Below, one piece after another: positions 24,645 through 33,577 of a stretch of DNA of 64,000 bases. The notes beneath the pieces are model-generated. The model had not been told where the DNA came from and searched no databases. It saw only the letters and a list, made by a program, of their open reading frames with translations. The stretch is from Thalassolituus maritimus (lineage in GTDB: Bacteria > Pseudomonadota > Gammaproteobacteria > Pseudomonadales > Oceanobacteraceae). The stretch covers positions 186,001 to 250,000 of the forward strand of contig NZ_FTOH01000007.1 in assembly GCF_900156675.1 (NCBI RefSeq). The letters are read 5' to 3'. The translations under genes were made by a program, and so were the position numbers. Position 1 is the first letter of the stretch. Each line of letters starts with the position of its first letter.

Positions 24645-25886
24645 TCAGAGTCCACATTCTTCGGCATCTTCGGGAAGCAGGTGTTCGTACTGCTCATCAG
24701 TCAGGCTATAAAGGAAGCAGACCACCCCTTCGATATCGTTCTCACTCAGAGCTGTGCCCTGACGTAGCTCCGGAAAACTCACGTTTGCGGCGACTTCAGG
24801 TGCCGCCCATTCCACACCGGTTTCCGGGTTTATGCCGTTAGTTGAGTTTGTCAGGTGGCGGTCGTAAAAGCGGATGACGGTATCCAGAGACTGAAATACT
24901 CCATTGTGCATGTAGGGCGCTGTGACGCCCACATTGCGTAAGGTAGGCACCCGGAACTTACCTTCCAGCTCACTCGTATCAGGCTCGTCTGAAACAGCGT
25001 CGATGGCAGCAAGACCCGTATCAGTGAAGCCTTCATCACTGCCGTTTGCTGTGCGAAGTCCGGTATTTACCGGGACACCAATATTGTGAAACTCGTAATT
25101 ACTGAATGTCTCGCCTTCATTGCCATTTGGCCGGAGCTGGTGGCAGGTTGCGCAGTTTGTAAACTGCTGCGAGAAAAAGCGAGCCTTGCCCAATGCTGCT
25201 TTGGATACCGGGCTGTATTCGTATTCGCCGCGGAGGAATTTGTCGTATTTTGAATTGAAGGGCGACATGTCAGCGCTGCGCTCAAACGCTGCAATGGCCT
25301 GAGTCATAGCAAGATAGGCCTCGTCGATATCATCAAAAATGTTGGCGCCGAAGAGTTCAGTAAAGTTTTCTTCGTAGCTGACATTTTCTCTCAGGCGAGC
25401 GACAACAGTGGCCTTGTCGGGCATATTCATCTCGACCGGATTCAGCGGTGGGCCGCCGGCCTGATCTTCCAGTGTCGCTGCCCGGCCATCCCAGAACTGG
25501 CCACCTATATAACCAACATAGTCTTCCCTTGGGCTGTTAAAACGTTGATGGGTACCGTAGGTGAATTCCGGGATGCTGGCTGAATACAGCGCGGTTGGCG
25601 TATTCCGGTCGCCGAGAGACACGCCATCATCACCGACGGAAGCAGAGCGCACGTTGCCGCTGCCATTGATAGACGGGTCTGTGAACGCATGATCCGGGTC
25701 GTGGCAGGTCGCGCAGGACTGTGTGCGGTCAAGTGAGAGGTTGGTGTCGTGGAACAGGGTTTCGCCCAGTGCGATCAGTTGATTCTCAGAGTCTCCCGCT
25801 GAAGCGGAGTCAGAGCTTCCGCTGCCCCCGCAAGCCGTTAACAGCGCCGGAAGCAGCAACGCCAGCGTTAGCAACTTCAGCTTCAT
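24645..25886 (-). CDS. Di-heme cytochrome c peroxidase family lipoprotein
   Basis: A 413-residue exported protein. The lipoprotein signal LLPALLTAC puts the lipid on Cys19. There are two heme-binding CATCH motifs, at about residues 58-62 (RTQSCATCHDP) and near 213 (FTNCATCHQL), plus the typical GDRNTPTALYSAS and RVPTLRNVGVTAPYMHNG blocks with distal Met/His ligands. The family reduces H2O2 or related substrates with electrons from cytochrome c. I chose the ATG at 25886; longer starts add residues before the signal. An FNR/Anr-type box lies 80 bp upstream. It diverges from the imelysin operon. Confidence 0.9.
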   Translation of the reverse strand: MKLKLLTLALLLPALLTACGGSGSSDSASAGDSENQLIALGETLFHDTNLSLDRTQSCATCHDPDHAFTDPSINGSGNVRSASVGDDGVSLGDRNTPTALYSASIPEFTYGTHQRFNSPREDYVGYIGGQFWDGRAATLEDQAGGPPLNPVEMNMPDKATVVARLRENVSYEENFTELFGANIFDDIDEAYLAMTQAIAAFERSADMSPFNSKYDKFLRGEYEYSPVSKAALGKARFFSQQFTNCATCHQLRPNGNEGETFSNYEFHNIGVPVNTGLRTANGSDEGFTDTGLAAIDAVSDEPDTSELEGKFRVPTLRNVGVTAPYMHNGVFQSLDTVIRFYDRHLTNSTNGINPETGVEWAAPEVAANVSFPELRQGTALSENDIEGVVCFLYSLTDEQYEHLLPEDAEECGL

Positions 25887-25936
25887 GTTCCACACCATGT
25901 ACACATCACTAGTTACAACTATTTGAGTCATTGATC

Positions 25937-25977
25937 AGAGTACTGAAATAATAGCAGATGATAGTGATTTAAATCAT
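25937..25977 (-). promoter_or_regulatory. FNR/Anr-type box and -10 for the cytochrome c peroxidase gene
   Basis: GTGATTTAAATCAT at 25964-25977 contains a perfect TGAT-N4-ATCA core. Its centre, 25970.5, lies about 41 bp upstream of the start point predicted by a TACTCT -10 (25942-25937, minus strand). This is class II FNR geometry. Oxygen control of di-heme peroxidases is known in other proteobacteria. Confidence 0.6.
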
Positions 25978-25995
25978 GAAACGGGTTACGTTTGT

Positions 25996-26016
25996 TATTG
26001 AAAGTAATTCGCATTG
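25996..26016 (+). promoter_or_regulatory. Fur-like box upstream of the imelysin operon
   Basis: TATTGAAAGTAATTCGCATTG resembles gammaproteobacterial Fur boxes (compare AATGAGAATTATTATTA, read on the opposite strand as AATGCGAATTACTTTCA). It lies about 60-80 bp upstream of the first imelysin start, where it could cover the promoter. Confidence 0.5.
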
Positions 26017-26073
26017 AGTTTACTGTACTCTCACTTTTCTAGCCCCAGTGGCTCTCAGATGATGGAGTAACGT

Positions 26074-27669
26074 ATGAAGCTTTCTCGACTGGCGATCGTT
26101 GTCGCGGCCGGATTCACACTGGCTGCCTGCGGTGGCAGCAACAGCAGCAGCACGGATGACATTCTTAACCTTGATAACGTAGGTAAGGTACTGGAAACCA
26201 ACGCCGACATCGCCTACGCCGCCTATCAGGATTCGGTAACGACCGCTCAGGCGCTGAAAGCGGCCCTGGCTACCTTCCGTGCTGATCCGAGCGAAGCAAA
26301 CCTGCAGGCAGCGAAGCGCGCCTGGCTGGTAGCTCGTGAGCCATACGGTCAGACTGAAGTTTACCGTTTCCGTAACAGCCCGATTGACTCGACTGATTAC
26401 AGCAGCGAAGACGGCCCTGAAGGGGCGATAAATGCCTGGCCTTTGGGTGAAGCGCTGATTGATTATGTGAAAGTCCTTGATACTGAGATGAACATCAGTG
26501 CTGATTTCGGCACAAGCCAGATTGGCGTAACTGACAACGAAGTGTCAGGTTCTAATGGTCGCGTTGGTGACGAAAACGTGACTGACGATGGGACACTCTA
26601 CGAAATCACCGCCGAAGACTACGATGAGTCCGACAACATCATCTCGCGCACCGATATCGAGATCAATGCAGACCTACTGGAAAAATCGGCCACTGCCGAA
26701 GATGAGCATGACGTGATCTCCGGCTATCACGCGATTGAATTTCTGCTCTGGGGCCAGGACCTGAACAGAGAAGGTAACACCACCGACGGCACTGATCGCG
26801 ACGAAGCCGTCAAAGTTCTCGATGTAGAAGATGCGGAAGACGAAAACTCTTTCTACGCAGCCGGTGGTGATCGTCCTATTACAGACTTTCAACCGAGCTA
26901 TTACGATGCCGAGACCGCTGCTGAAAGTGAAGGTCTGGTTGATGCAGCTTACGATTCTGACGTCGAATCTCACCGTCGTCACAGATTCCTCGAAGTCGCC
27001 GTTGATAAGCTGATCGCTGACCTTGAATCTGTTCGTGATGGCTGGGCGCCGGGTGCGACTTACCGCACCGCATTTACTACAGTCACCAACGAAGCTCAGG
27101 CAAAACAGAAATTAACTGAAATTCTGACCGGTATGGGTACGCTGTCTGAAGGTGAACTGGCGGGTGAACGTATGCAGATCGCTTTCTCTGCGAACTCTCA
27201 GGAAGACGAGCACTCATGTTTCTCTGACAACACGCACCGTGATATCTGGTTGAACGCAGAAGGCGTGTCAAACAGCTACTATGGCGAATACGCAGGGTAT
27301 GACAGCACGCTGAATGGCGTTGATGATGTGACCACCAACGCGGTAAATGGTTACGGTATCGATGACTGGCTGAAGGATTCTGGTGAAGCTGAACTCGCAG
27401 CAGAAATCGCAGTGGCCCTGGCGGCGACCGAAACTCAGTACGTTGCCATTGATACTCAGGCGCGTGCTGGGTCCCCGTTTGATGTTCAGATCATGGAAGA
27501 AAACGCAGAAGTTTCCAGTGCGGTGGCACAAGCCATTATTGCCCTGAACGCTCAATCGGCATTGATCGCAGATATCGCTGAAAAAGCAGGTATCGACGGA
27601 TCTGTCGTCGTAGACCCTGAAGCGTCGGCGTGTGATACCGAAGACCCAACCGCGAGCTGTGACGAGTAA
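26074..27669 (+). CDS. Imelysin-family (M75-like) lipoprotein, iron-regulated
   Basis: A 531-residue lipoprotein. The signal MKLSRLAIVVAAGFTLAAC puts the lipid on Cys19. The family signature GxHxxE is intact as Gly217-Tyr-His219-Ala-Ile-Glu222 (SGYHAIEFLLWGQD). Known relatives are the insulin-cleaving membrane protein ICMP of Pseudomonas and IrpA; both are iron-regulated and probably act in iron or heme handling, and protease activity is debated. It is first of a five-gene operon-like set with a Fur-like box upstream and a terminator-like hairpin just after it. Confidence 0.9.
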   Translation: MKLSRLAIVVAAGFTLAACGGSNSSSTDDILNLDNVGKVLETNADIAYAAYQDSVTTAQALKAALATFRADPSEANLQAAKRAWLVAREPYGQTEVYRFRNSPIDSTDYSSEDGPEGAINAWPLGEALIDYVKVLDTEMNISADFGTSQIGVTDNEVSGSNGRVGDENVTDDGTLYEITAEDYDESDNIISRTDIEINADLLEKSATAEDEHDVISGYHAIEFLLWGQDLNREGNTTDGTDRDEAVKVLDVEDAEDENSFYAAGGDRPITDFQPSYYDAETAAESEGLVDAAYDSDVESHRRHRFLEVAVDKLIADLESVRDGWAPGATYRTAFTTVTNEAQAKQKLTEILTGMGTLSEGELAGERMQIAFSANSQEDEHSCFSDNTHRDIWLNAEGVSNSYYGEYAGYDSTLNGVDDVTTNAVNGYGIDDWLKDSGEAELAAEIAVALAATETQYVAIDTQARAGSPFDVQIMEENAEVSSAVAQAIIALNAQSALIADIAEKAGIDGSVVVDPEASACDTEDPTASCDE

Positions 27670-27676
27670 GTCTGCC

Positions 27677-29131
27677 GTGGTAAATAAAAAGCCGGCGCTT
27701 CGCCGGCTTTTTGCGTTAGCAGCGGCCAGTTCTGGGCTGGCCGCTCTGACGCTTCTTGTTGGTTGTAACGACAGTAGTACGCTGGATCAACAGATTCTGG
27801 CGGGCGGTGTTGCCACCTATTCAACGACGCACCTGACCCGCTTCGATTTACCCGCTCCGACGCTCACGGACGGAGAAAAGGCGGATTTTTATGCTGGGCG
27901 CGCGTTAGCACATCAGCCGTGGGTGAAGGCACCGACAAGCACGACCGCGCGCGATGGCCTGGGGCCGTTGTTTAATGCCCGCAGTTGCCTTGGCTGTCAT
28001 ATCGAAGGTGGACGCGGCACATTGCCTGCCGACGACACAGAAGCGGTCTTTACTGCCTTTGTCCGTCTGAGTATTCCCGGTGAAGAGCCGCAACTGGGTT
28101 CTGTGCCTGAACCCACTTATGGTCAACAGATTCAAACACAAGCGACGGGCCTGATGGCGCAGCTGGGGTTACCTCCCGGTCCTGACGACCTGAAACCTGA
28201 GGCTGACCTGAGGATTGACTGGCAGTATCACTCGCATACCTATCCTGACGGCAGCGTGGTTGAATTGCGAAAACCTCAACTGGATTTGCGCCAGTTAAGT
28301 GATGGTGCGCTGCATCCAGATACCTTGTTCAGTCTGCGTCAGGCACCAGGCATGTTTGGGACCGGACTGATTGCAGCCATTAAACAAGCCGACATTGATG
28401 CTCTGGCTGATCCGTCTGACACTAATAAAGACGGTATTTCAGGTCGGGTTAACCAGGTATGGAGTGCCTCTGAACAGACGATGGTTCCTGGTCGCTTCGG
28501 CTGGAAGGCGAATCGCCCCGATCTTGAAGTCACTGTCGCCGCCGCGTTTGCAGATGATATCGGTATTTCTAATCCGCTGTTTCCTTCGCAACCCTGCACT
28601 CGAGCCCAGCTTTTGTGCCAGCAACAACCTAATGGCAATAATTCGGATGGCTTCGAAATTCCTGCTGATTTATTAGAGTTAGTCGTCGAATTTCTGCGTC
28701 ACACCGGAGCGCCTGCTGCACGCCTGACTGAAAAGCATAACGCTGGCCAGATGGCGTTTAATCTCGCTGGTTGCCAGCAATGTCACGAGCCCTCGTTCAC
28801 GACCTCTGAAAATGCTCCTGCTTCACACCTTGCGGGTCAACGTATCTGGCCATACAGTGATTTTCTCCTGCACGATATGGGGCCTTTGCTGGCTGATGAG
28901 CGACCTGACTTCCAGGCGACGGGCTCTGAGTGGCGAACGGCGCCTTTGTGGGGGATTGGGCTTCAGAAAACCGTGGGGGCAGACCTTTCACTACTGCACG
29001 ACGGGCGAGCCCGTAGCGTTGAAGAAGCGATTCTTTGGCACGGTGGAGAAGCAGCTAAAGCGCGGGCTCTTTTTGAGGCTATGTCTGCAGATACCCGGCG
29101 ACAACTGATCGCCTTTGTGGAGGCGCTCTGA
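27677..29131 (+). CDS. Di-heme oxidoreductase (DUF1111, thiol-oxidoreductase-like) lipoprotein
   Basis: A 484-residue exported protein with two heme motifs: CLGCH at 104-108 (NARSCLGCHIEGGRG) and CQQCH (LAGCQQCHEPSF). A lipoprotein signal ends LTLLVGC at Cys30. GTG at 27677 gives a normal-length signal; another GTG at 27632 would overlap the imelysin frame and add 15 residues. Genes of this family sit beside imelysins in many proteobacteria, which suggests electron transfer in iron uptake. A strong terminator-like hairpin lies inside its first ten codons. Confidence 0.87.
   Translation: MVNKKPALRRLFALAAASSGLAALTLLVGCNDSSTLDQQILAGGVATYSTTHLTRFDLPAPTLTDGEKADFYAGRALAHQPWVKAPTSTTARDGLGPLFNARSCLGCHIEGGRGTLPADDTEAVFTAFVRLSIPGEEPQLGSVPEPTYGQQIQTQATGLMAQLGLPPGPDDLKPEADLRIDWQYHSHTYPDGSVVELRKPQLDLRQLSDGALHPDTLFSLRQAPGMFGTGLIAAIKQADIDALADPSDTNKDGISGRVNQVWSASEQTMVPGRFGWKANRPDLEVTVAAAFADDIGISNPLFPSQPCTRAQLLCQQQPNGNNSDGFEIPADLLELVVEFLRHTGAPAARLTEKHNAGQMAFNLAGCQQCHEPSFTTSENAPASHLAGQRIWPYSDFLLHDMGPLLADERPDFQATGSEWRTAPLWGIGLQKTVGADLSLLHDGRARSVEEAILWHGGEAAKARALFEAMSADTRRQLIAFVEAL
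27686..27747 (+). terminator. Terminator-like hairpin pair inside the start of the di-heme oxidoreductase gene
   Basis: AAAAAGCCGGCG and CGCCGGCTTTTT (27686-27712) form a 12-bp perfect stem with a 3-base loop, ending in five T. A second perfect 9-bp stem AGCGGCCAG/CTGGCCGCT follows at 27721-27745. Both lie inside the signal-peptide codons, so termination here would favour the upstream imelysin. Confidence 0.75.
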
Positions 29132-30301
29132 ATGGCGACGTCTGACATGATGACGAGAAGGCAGATCCTGAAATCAGGCTTGTTCGGCAGTACGGTTCTT
29201 TTACCTTTGCATGGCCTTGCTTTGGGTCATTCCTCTTCGGTGATGGAGAGTGAATATTGGGGCTCAGCAGTTCTATCTGAGGATCAGACCGGATTTGCTT
29301 CTGTATCCCGCAATCAATCGGCTGCCCTTGAGCAAACGGCATTTCGTGGTCACGGGGTGTGCCTGAATCCTACAGATAAAAATAGCCATTCGATACTGAT
29401 GATGGCTCGCCGTCCGGGCAGTGAGGGAATTATTTTTGACCTGGCGACTGGCGAAGAATTATCGCGCTTTTACGCGCTCCCTGAACGTCAGTTTCAGGGC
29501 CACGCCTGTTACAGTGAAGATGGCTCAGAAATATACGTGACACAAACGATATTTTCTCCCGGCCACCCTGATCACGGCAAAGGCATGATCAGTGTTCGTG
29601 ATGCCAGAAACTTCGTTCAATTACGTGAGTTTGAAACGGGCGATCCCGAGCCCCATGAAGTGCTGCCTATGCCTGACGGAATACACCTTGTCGTTGCTAA
29701 CGGTGGTCGTTTTCCGGGACAGGATGGGCGAAGTAACGACGCCACAGAGATGAGCTCGTCACTGGTGATCATCGACAGAACTACTGGAGAAATCAGTCAG
29801 CGCCACACCCTGACGGAGCCGAAAGCAAGCATCCGTCATCTTGCCATCAACAAGGAGGGCAGTGTGGTTGCTGCTTTGCAGGTGCAGCGTCAGGCGATGA
29901 AAGACACCAGACCCCGCCCCTTAGCAGCGGTGCTGACATCAGCAGGACACTTCGACTATTTACCCGCCCCGGGAAACCTGTGGTTGGGAGCACATGACTA
30001 TATGGGCAGTGTTGCGGTACATGCTTCTACAGATATTGCCTGTATGACGACCCCGAAAGGGAATTTCGCTGCTTTCTGGCATGTGAGTTCGCATACGTTA
30101 TTGGGTTACTTTCAGATGCACGATGTATGCGGTGTGTCTGTCAGCGAATTAAATGATTGTTTTGTGCTGAGTAATTCCGCAGGCGAATTACGATTTATTG
30201 ATCCCGTAACCCAACAAGAAAATACATCGCTACGCCAGAGTTATTCTGATCTGCGTTTCGATAACCATTTATCTCAACCCGTGATAATCCGAAAAGGCTG
30301 A
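29132..30301 (+). CDS. DUF1513 protein, exported beta-propeller-like
   Basis: A 389-residue protein. The N-terminus MTRRQILKSGLFGSTVLLPLHGLALG carries a twin-arginine-like motif (TRRQIL), so Tat export is likely. The rest has blade-like repeats (GHACYSEDGSEIYVTQ, HEVLPMPDGIHLVVANGG, RHLAINKEGSVVAALQ) that suggest a seven-bladed propeller. The ATG directly follows the upstream TGA, so translation is coupled. DUF1513 proteins regularly accompany imelysin and the di-heme oxidoreductase. Biochemical function is unknown. Confidence 0.85.
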   Translation: MATSDMMTRRQILKSGLFGSTVLLPLHGLALGHSSSVMESEYWGSAVLSEDQTGFASVSRNQSAALEQTAFRGHGVCLNPTDKNSHSILMMARRPGSEGIIFDLATGEELSRFYALPERQFQGHACYSEDGSEIYVTQTIFSPGHPDHGKGMISVRDARNFVQLREFETGDPEPHEVLPMPDGIHLVVANGGRFPGQDGRSNDATEMSSSLVIIDRTTGEISQRHTLTEPKASIRHLAINKEGSVVAALQVQRQAMKDTRPRPLAAVLTSAGHFDYLPAPGNLWLGAHDYMGSVAVHASTDIACMTTPKGNFAAFWHVSSHTLLGYFQMHDVCGVSVSELNDCFVLSNSAGELRFIDPVTQQENTSLRQSYSDLRFDNHLSQPVIIRKG

Positions 30302-30307
30302 CCAACT

Positions 30308-31435
30308 TTGAATAAGCCAGAAACATTACTCAACTGCGTCCGTATTGATGACGGGTACCGCAGACATTATTTCAGGACCGCAGCCGCGATATTACTGGCT
30401 GGACTGCTTACCGCCTGTGGCGGTGAGCGCAAAAATGATCCGCTGGTCCTGACAGATGACACACTGAATACTGCATTGACGCGTATCGTTGATCAGACCG
30501 TCATCCCCAATACGCAAGCCTTTGCCGAAGATGCGGAGGCTCTGGTTGTCGCCGCCTCCAGTTTCTGTAATGCCCCGAACACAGATGGGTTGCAACAGAC
30601 CCAATCAGCCTGGGAGGCGAGCAGTACTGGCTGGTATCGTATTCTGCCATTTTTGTTCGGGCCACCAGACGATAATTTACTGACCCCCGGTTATCTCTTT
30701 ATCGACTCGTTGCGCCAGCGTGGAAACGATTACACCTCAACTATACGTACGGAAATTAATGAATCTGTATCTGGTAGCGAGCCTCTTAATGGCGCCTATT
30801 TTGATGGTCTGAGTTTTACCAAGGTAGGACTGTTGGCCTTAGAAGTCGCTCTATTTGAAGACGCCTCCGAAAGCTCAGCTGACTCAGACATCGTTGCTGG
30901 GTTTATTGCCCATCCCCGACGCTGTGACTACCTGGAGGGCTTGGCTCAACTGCAGGCCGAGTACGCCAATGACTTTTATCAGGGGTGGACAAGTGATTAT
31001 CAGAACTCCGGTGAAGCTTACCGTGAGCGCTTTCTTCGCGGCGCGACGGATGATGGCTCGGCGCCACTCACACTGCTTCTCACCAGTGCGCAGGAGCATC
31101 TGAATTACCTGAAACAGCGCACAGTGGCTGATCAGGCAGGCCAGATATCAGGTATAAGCTCGGCACTTATGCAGGCAAGTATCGAGGCGACTGAAGCCAT
31201 TGTGGAGGGTGACCAAGGCTCCGTTGTGACTCTTGCCTCGCTTATGCTGGCAGCTCAGGAGGAGTCGGCATTATTGTCTGTACGCGATAATTTCGAACGT
31301 GCTTATGAGGCGATTGATGACCAGAGTAATCTGGATTTTTATACCGCTGCCGGATTGTTAGATGGCAATTTTAAACGAGAAATTCCCGATGGCCTGGCCG
31401 TAGAGTTAGGTATTAATTTCAGTGATGGCGATTAA
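30308..31435 (+). CDS. Second imelysin-like lipoprotein
   Basis: A 375-residue lipoprotein with signal AAAILLAGLLTAC, lipid on Cys37. The region aligned with the imelysin motif reads Gly174-Leu-Leu-Ala-Leu-Glu179 (TKVGLLALEVALF), so the His of GxHxxE is replaced by Leu. It is therefore probably a non-catalytic or differently binding paralogue of the first imelysin, as in clusters that carry two copies. The start appears to be a TTG at 30308 with a poor ribosome-binding site. It lies 6 bp after the DUF1513 gene. Confidence 0.83.
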   Translation: MNKPETLLNCVRIDDGYRRHYFRTAAAILLAGLLTACGGERKNDPLVLTDDTLNTALTRIVDQTVIPNTQAFAEDAEALVVAASSFCNAPNTDGLQQTQSAWEASSTGWYRILPFLFGPPDDNLLTPGYLFIDSLRQRGNDYTSTIRTEINESVSGSEPLNGAYFDGLSFTKVGLLALEVALFEDASESSADSDIVAGFIAHPRRCDYLEGLAQLQAEYANDFYQGWTSDYQNSGEAYRERFLRGATDDGSAPLTLLLTSAQEHLNYLKQRTVADQAGQISGISSALMQASIEATEAIVEGDQGSVVTLASLMLAAQEESALLSVRDNFERAYEAIDDQSNLDFYTAAGLLDGNFKREIPDGLAVELGINFSDGD

Positions 31436-31476
31436 TAAATTGCACCTTCGCTACGATCAGATACAGGACATACACA

Positions 31477-32706
31477 ATGAAAATGAACACGAAAAAACAA
31501 GCGCATTTTTATAAGCCGATGCTGACGACACTGTCTGTCGCTATTATGACAATGTCAGGACTGAACGCATCTGCACAGGAAGCAGGGGATGAACCGGTTT
31601 CACGCGCAGAGCTGGAACAGCGTATTTCGGAGCTTGAGTCTTTGTTAAATGAGAGGCTGGGTGCTCTCGCAGATACCATGGATGAAAACCTGGCGCAGGA
31701 GTCGACGAAGCAGGTTCATCTTGGTGGTTATGGTGAATTGCATTACAACAACCTGAGTACTGACGACGAAGATAAGCGCCAGATAGATCTGCATCGACTC
31801 GTTCTGTTTATCGGTTACGACTATTCCGACTCGATACGCTTTGTTTCTGAATTTGAAGTTGAGCACACCCTGGTCAGTGGCGGTAGCCAGTACGGCGCGG
31901 TAGAAATTGAGCAGGCCTATATTGAAATGGATGTTCTTAACGGTGCCCAGTTCCGTACTGGTGTTATGCTGATGCCTATCGGTATTGTCAACGAAACACA
32001 TGAGCCGCCGACATTTTACGGTACCGAGCGTCCCATCATAGAGACCACCGTCATTCCATCGACCTGGTACAGCGCGGGTATCTCGCTGTCAGATACTCTG
32101 GATAACGGTCTGAGCTACGATGTTCTGATCACTGAAGGATTTAAAACCGAAGACCCGACCACCAATGACGCGGCAGACCCCTTTGACCTGAAAGCTGGCA
32201 AGCAGAAGTCGTCTTATGCTTCAGTATTTGACCCAGCGATAACGGCTCGCCTGCGTTACCGTGGAATTACCGGCCTCGAGATTGCGGGTTATACACAGTA
32301 CCAGCCAGACCTTGATCAGAGCGCTGAAGAGTCTTACGCGGACTCTGCATTACTGCTGGGCGGTCACGTTATTTATACCCTCAAAGACACAACGTTTACG
32401 GCACTGTATGCCCGTTGGGACCTGGAAGGCGATGCCGCCGAAGAAGCAGGAAAGTCCGAGCAGTATGGCGGCTATGTTGAGGTATCTCAGCGCTTAGGCG
32501 AAAAGTGGGGCGTGTTTGCCCGTCAGAGTAACTGGTCGCAATCTGAGGATGATAGCGCTGCTCAGACTGATTTTGGTGTGAATTATTATCCGCACCCTGA
32601 CGTTGTATTTAAAGCGGATGTTCAGATGCAGAACGACGACGCCGAAAGTCGCGGTGATATTAATTCAGGCAGTGGTTTCAATCTTGGGATGGGTTATCAG
32701 TTCTGA
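31477..32706 (+). CDS. Outer-membrane porin (phosphate-selective porin O/P-like)
   Basis: A 409-residue protein. A signal peptide ends ...NASAQEA. A short coiled-coil (SRAELEQRISELESLLNERL) is followed by a beta-barrel that starts HLGGYGELHYNN and ends on the terminal Phe of GMGYQF, as expected for BAM-inserted porins. Substrate is unknown. Its place as last gene of the imelysin/di-heme operon (42-bp gap) suggests passage of an iron- or heme-related solute, which is inference. Its 3' end overlaps the convergent YibQ-like gene by 10 bp. Confidence 0.85.
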   Translation: MKMNTKKQAHFYKPMLTTLSVAIMTMSGLNASAQEAGDEPVSRAELEQRISELESLLNERLGALADTMDENLAQESTKQVHLGGYGELHYNNLSTDDEDKRQIDLHRLVLFIGYDYSDSIRFVSEFEVEHTLVSGGSQYGAVEIEQAYIEMDVLNGAQFRTGVMLMPIGIVNETHEPPTFYGTERPIIETTVIPSTWYSAGISLSDTLDNGLSYDVLITEGFKTEDPTTNDAADPFDLKAGKQKSSYASVFDPAITARLRYRGITGLEIAGYTQYQPDLDQSAEESYADSALLLGGHVIYTLKDTTFTALYARWDLEGDAAEEAGKSEQYGGYVEVSQRLGEKWGVFARQSNWSQSEDDSAAQTDFGVNYYPHPDVVFKADVQMQNDDAESRGDINSGSGFNLGMGYQF

Positions 32707-33575
32707 TAACTCAGGTCGTTAGGCTGAGCCTCTGTCTTGTTTTTCACTGGCAGAGGCAACCGCAGCTCGAGTCGGGACCTCAATTCAGCGTTATCGGCTG
32801 TGTGAACAGGATTCAGCCATGCCTCTTCCTGAAGATGTTGATCAGCTCGGGTAATAATCACTTCATCGGATGCGATCAACTCGGGTAAAACGACTTCGAG
32901 AAAATCGAGTGTCTCAGGGTAAGGGTGACCGATTAAAATGGCGCTGCCTTTACGCTCTGCAATATCCATTGCGCGTTGAAACTGAGCAAAAAGACCGTCA
33001 AGACTGCGATCATTATCGAGAAAAACATCGCGCCGGTCGGTTGGTATTCCCGCCTGCAGGGCTTCACTCTCGGCCACGCTCAAGGGGTTTGTGAGGCTGT
33101 CTATAAAATAGAGTCCACGCTGCTGTACCACCTTCATAATACTGTTCATGGCAGTCTGGTCGGCGGTAAGAACACTGCCCATGTGGTTATTCACGCCTTG
33201 CACATGGGGGATGGAATCCAGACTTTCTGTCAGTGTTTGCTGCAGTTCTTCAGGTGTCATCTCCTGTGTCAGAGCACCCGGCCCCAGGGCTGCACCTGTG
33301 GCGTTAGCCATAGGGGCGTGGAGCATGATTCCTTTATTATTTTCTGCGGCTATGCGGGCGAGACGCGCTGCATGTGGGGTGTGAGGGAGAAACGCCAGTG
33401 TTACCGGGCCAGGAAGTGCGACGGCACGATCACCTAATGGGCCGTTATTACCAACGTCATCAATGATAATAATCAGTGTAGGAGTGGCGAGCACCGGTGA
33501 GGAAATAAAAGCGGTGAGAGTCAGTAAAAGCACAGCAAGTGGCTTTTGAATGATGTTTCTCACCGCGCGGACCAT
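32697..33575 (-). CDS. Divergent polysaccharide deacetylase family protein (YibQ-like)
   Basis: A 292-residue exported protein with signal peptide ending SSPVLA. The domain begins TLIIIIDDVGNNGPLGDRAVALPGP, with the Asp-Asp of the NodB-like fold, and contains GIMLHAPMAN, GVNNHMGSVLT (metal-binding His) and AILIGHPYPETL. The gene order gpmI-envC-ctpA-yibQ on one strand is conserved in gammaproteobacteria, tying it to cell-envelope remodelling. Enzyme activity of this family is not settled. Confidence 0.88.
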   Translation of the reverse strand: MVRAVRNIIQKPLAVLLLTLTAFISSPVLATPTLIIIIDDVGNNGPLGDRAVALPGPVTLAFLPHTPHAARLARIAAENNKGIMLHAPMANATGAALGPGALTQEMTPEELQQTLTESLDSIPHVQGVNNHMGSVLTADQTAMNSIMKVVQQRGLYFIDSLTNPLSVAESEALQAGIPTDRRDVFLDNDRSLDGLFAQFQRAMDIAERKGSAILIGHPYPETLDFLEVVLPELIASDEVIITRADQHLQEEAWLNPVHTADNAELRSRLELRLPLPVKNKTEAQPNDLSYQN

Positions 33576-33577
33576 CC

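Noticed and set aside
24630-24656. Inverted repeat at the corA/peroxidase convergent junction as a terminator
   Set aside because: The stem is good but neither strand has a T-run after it.
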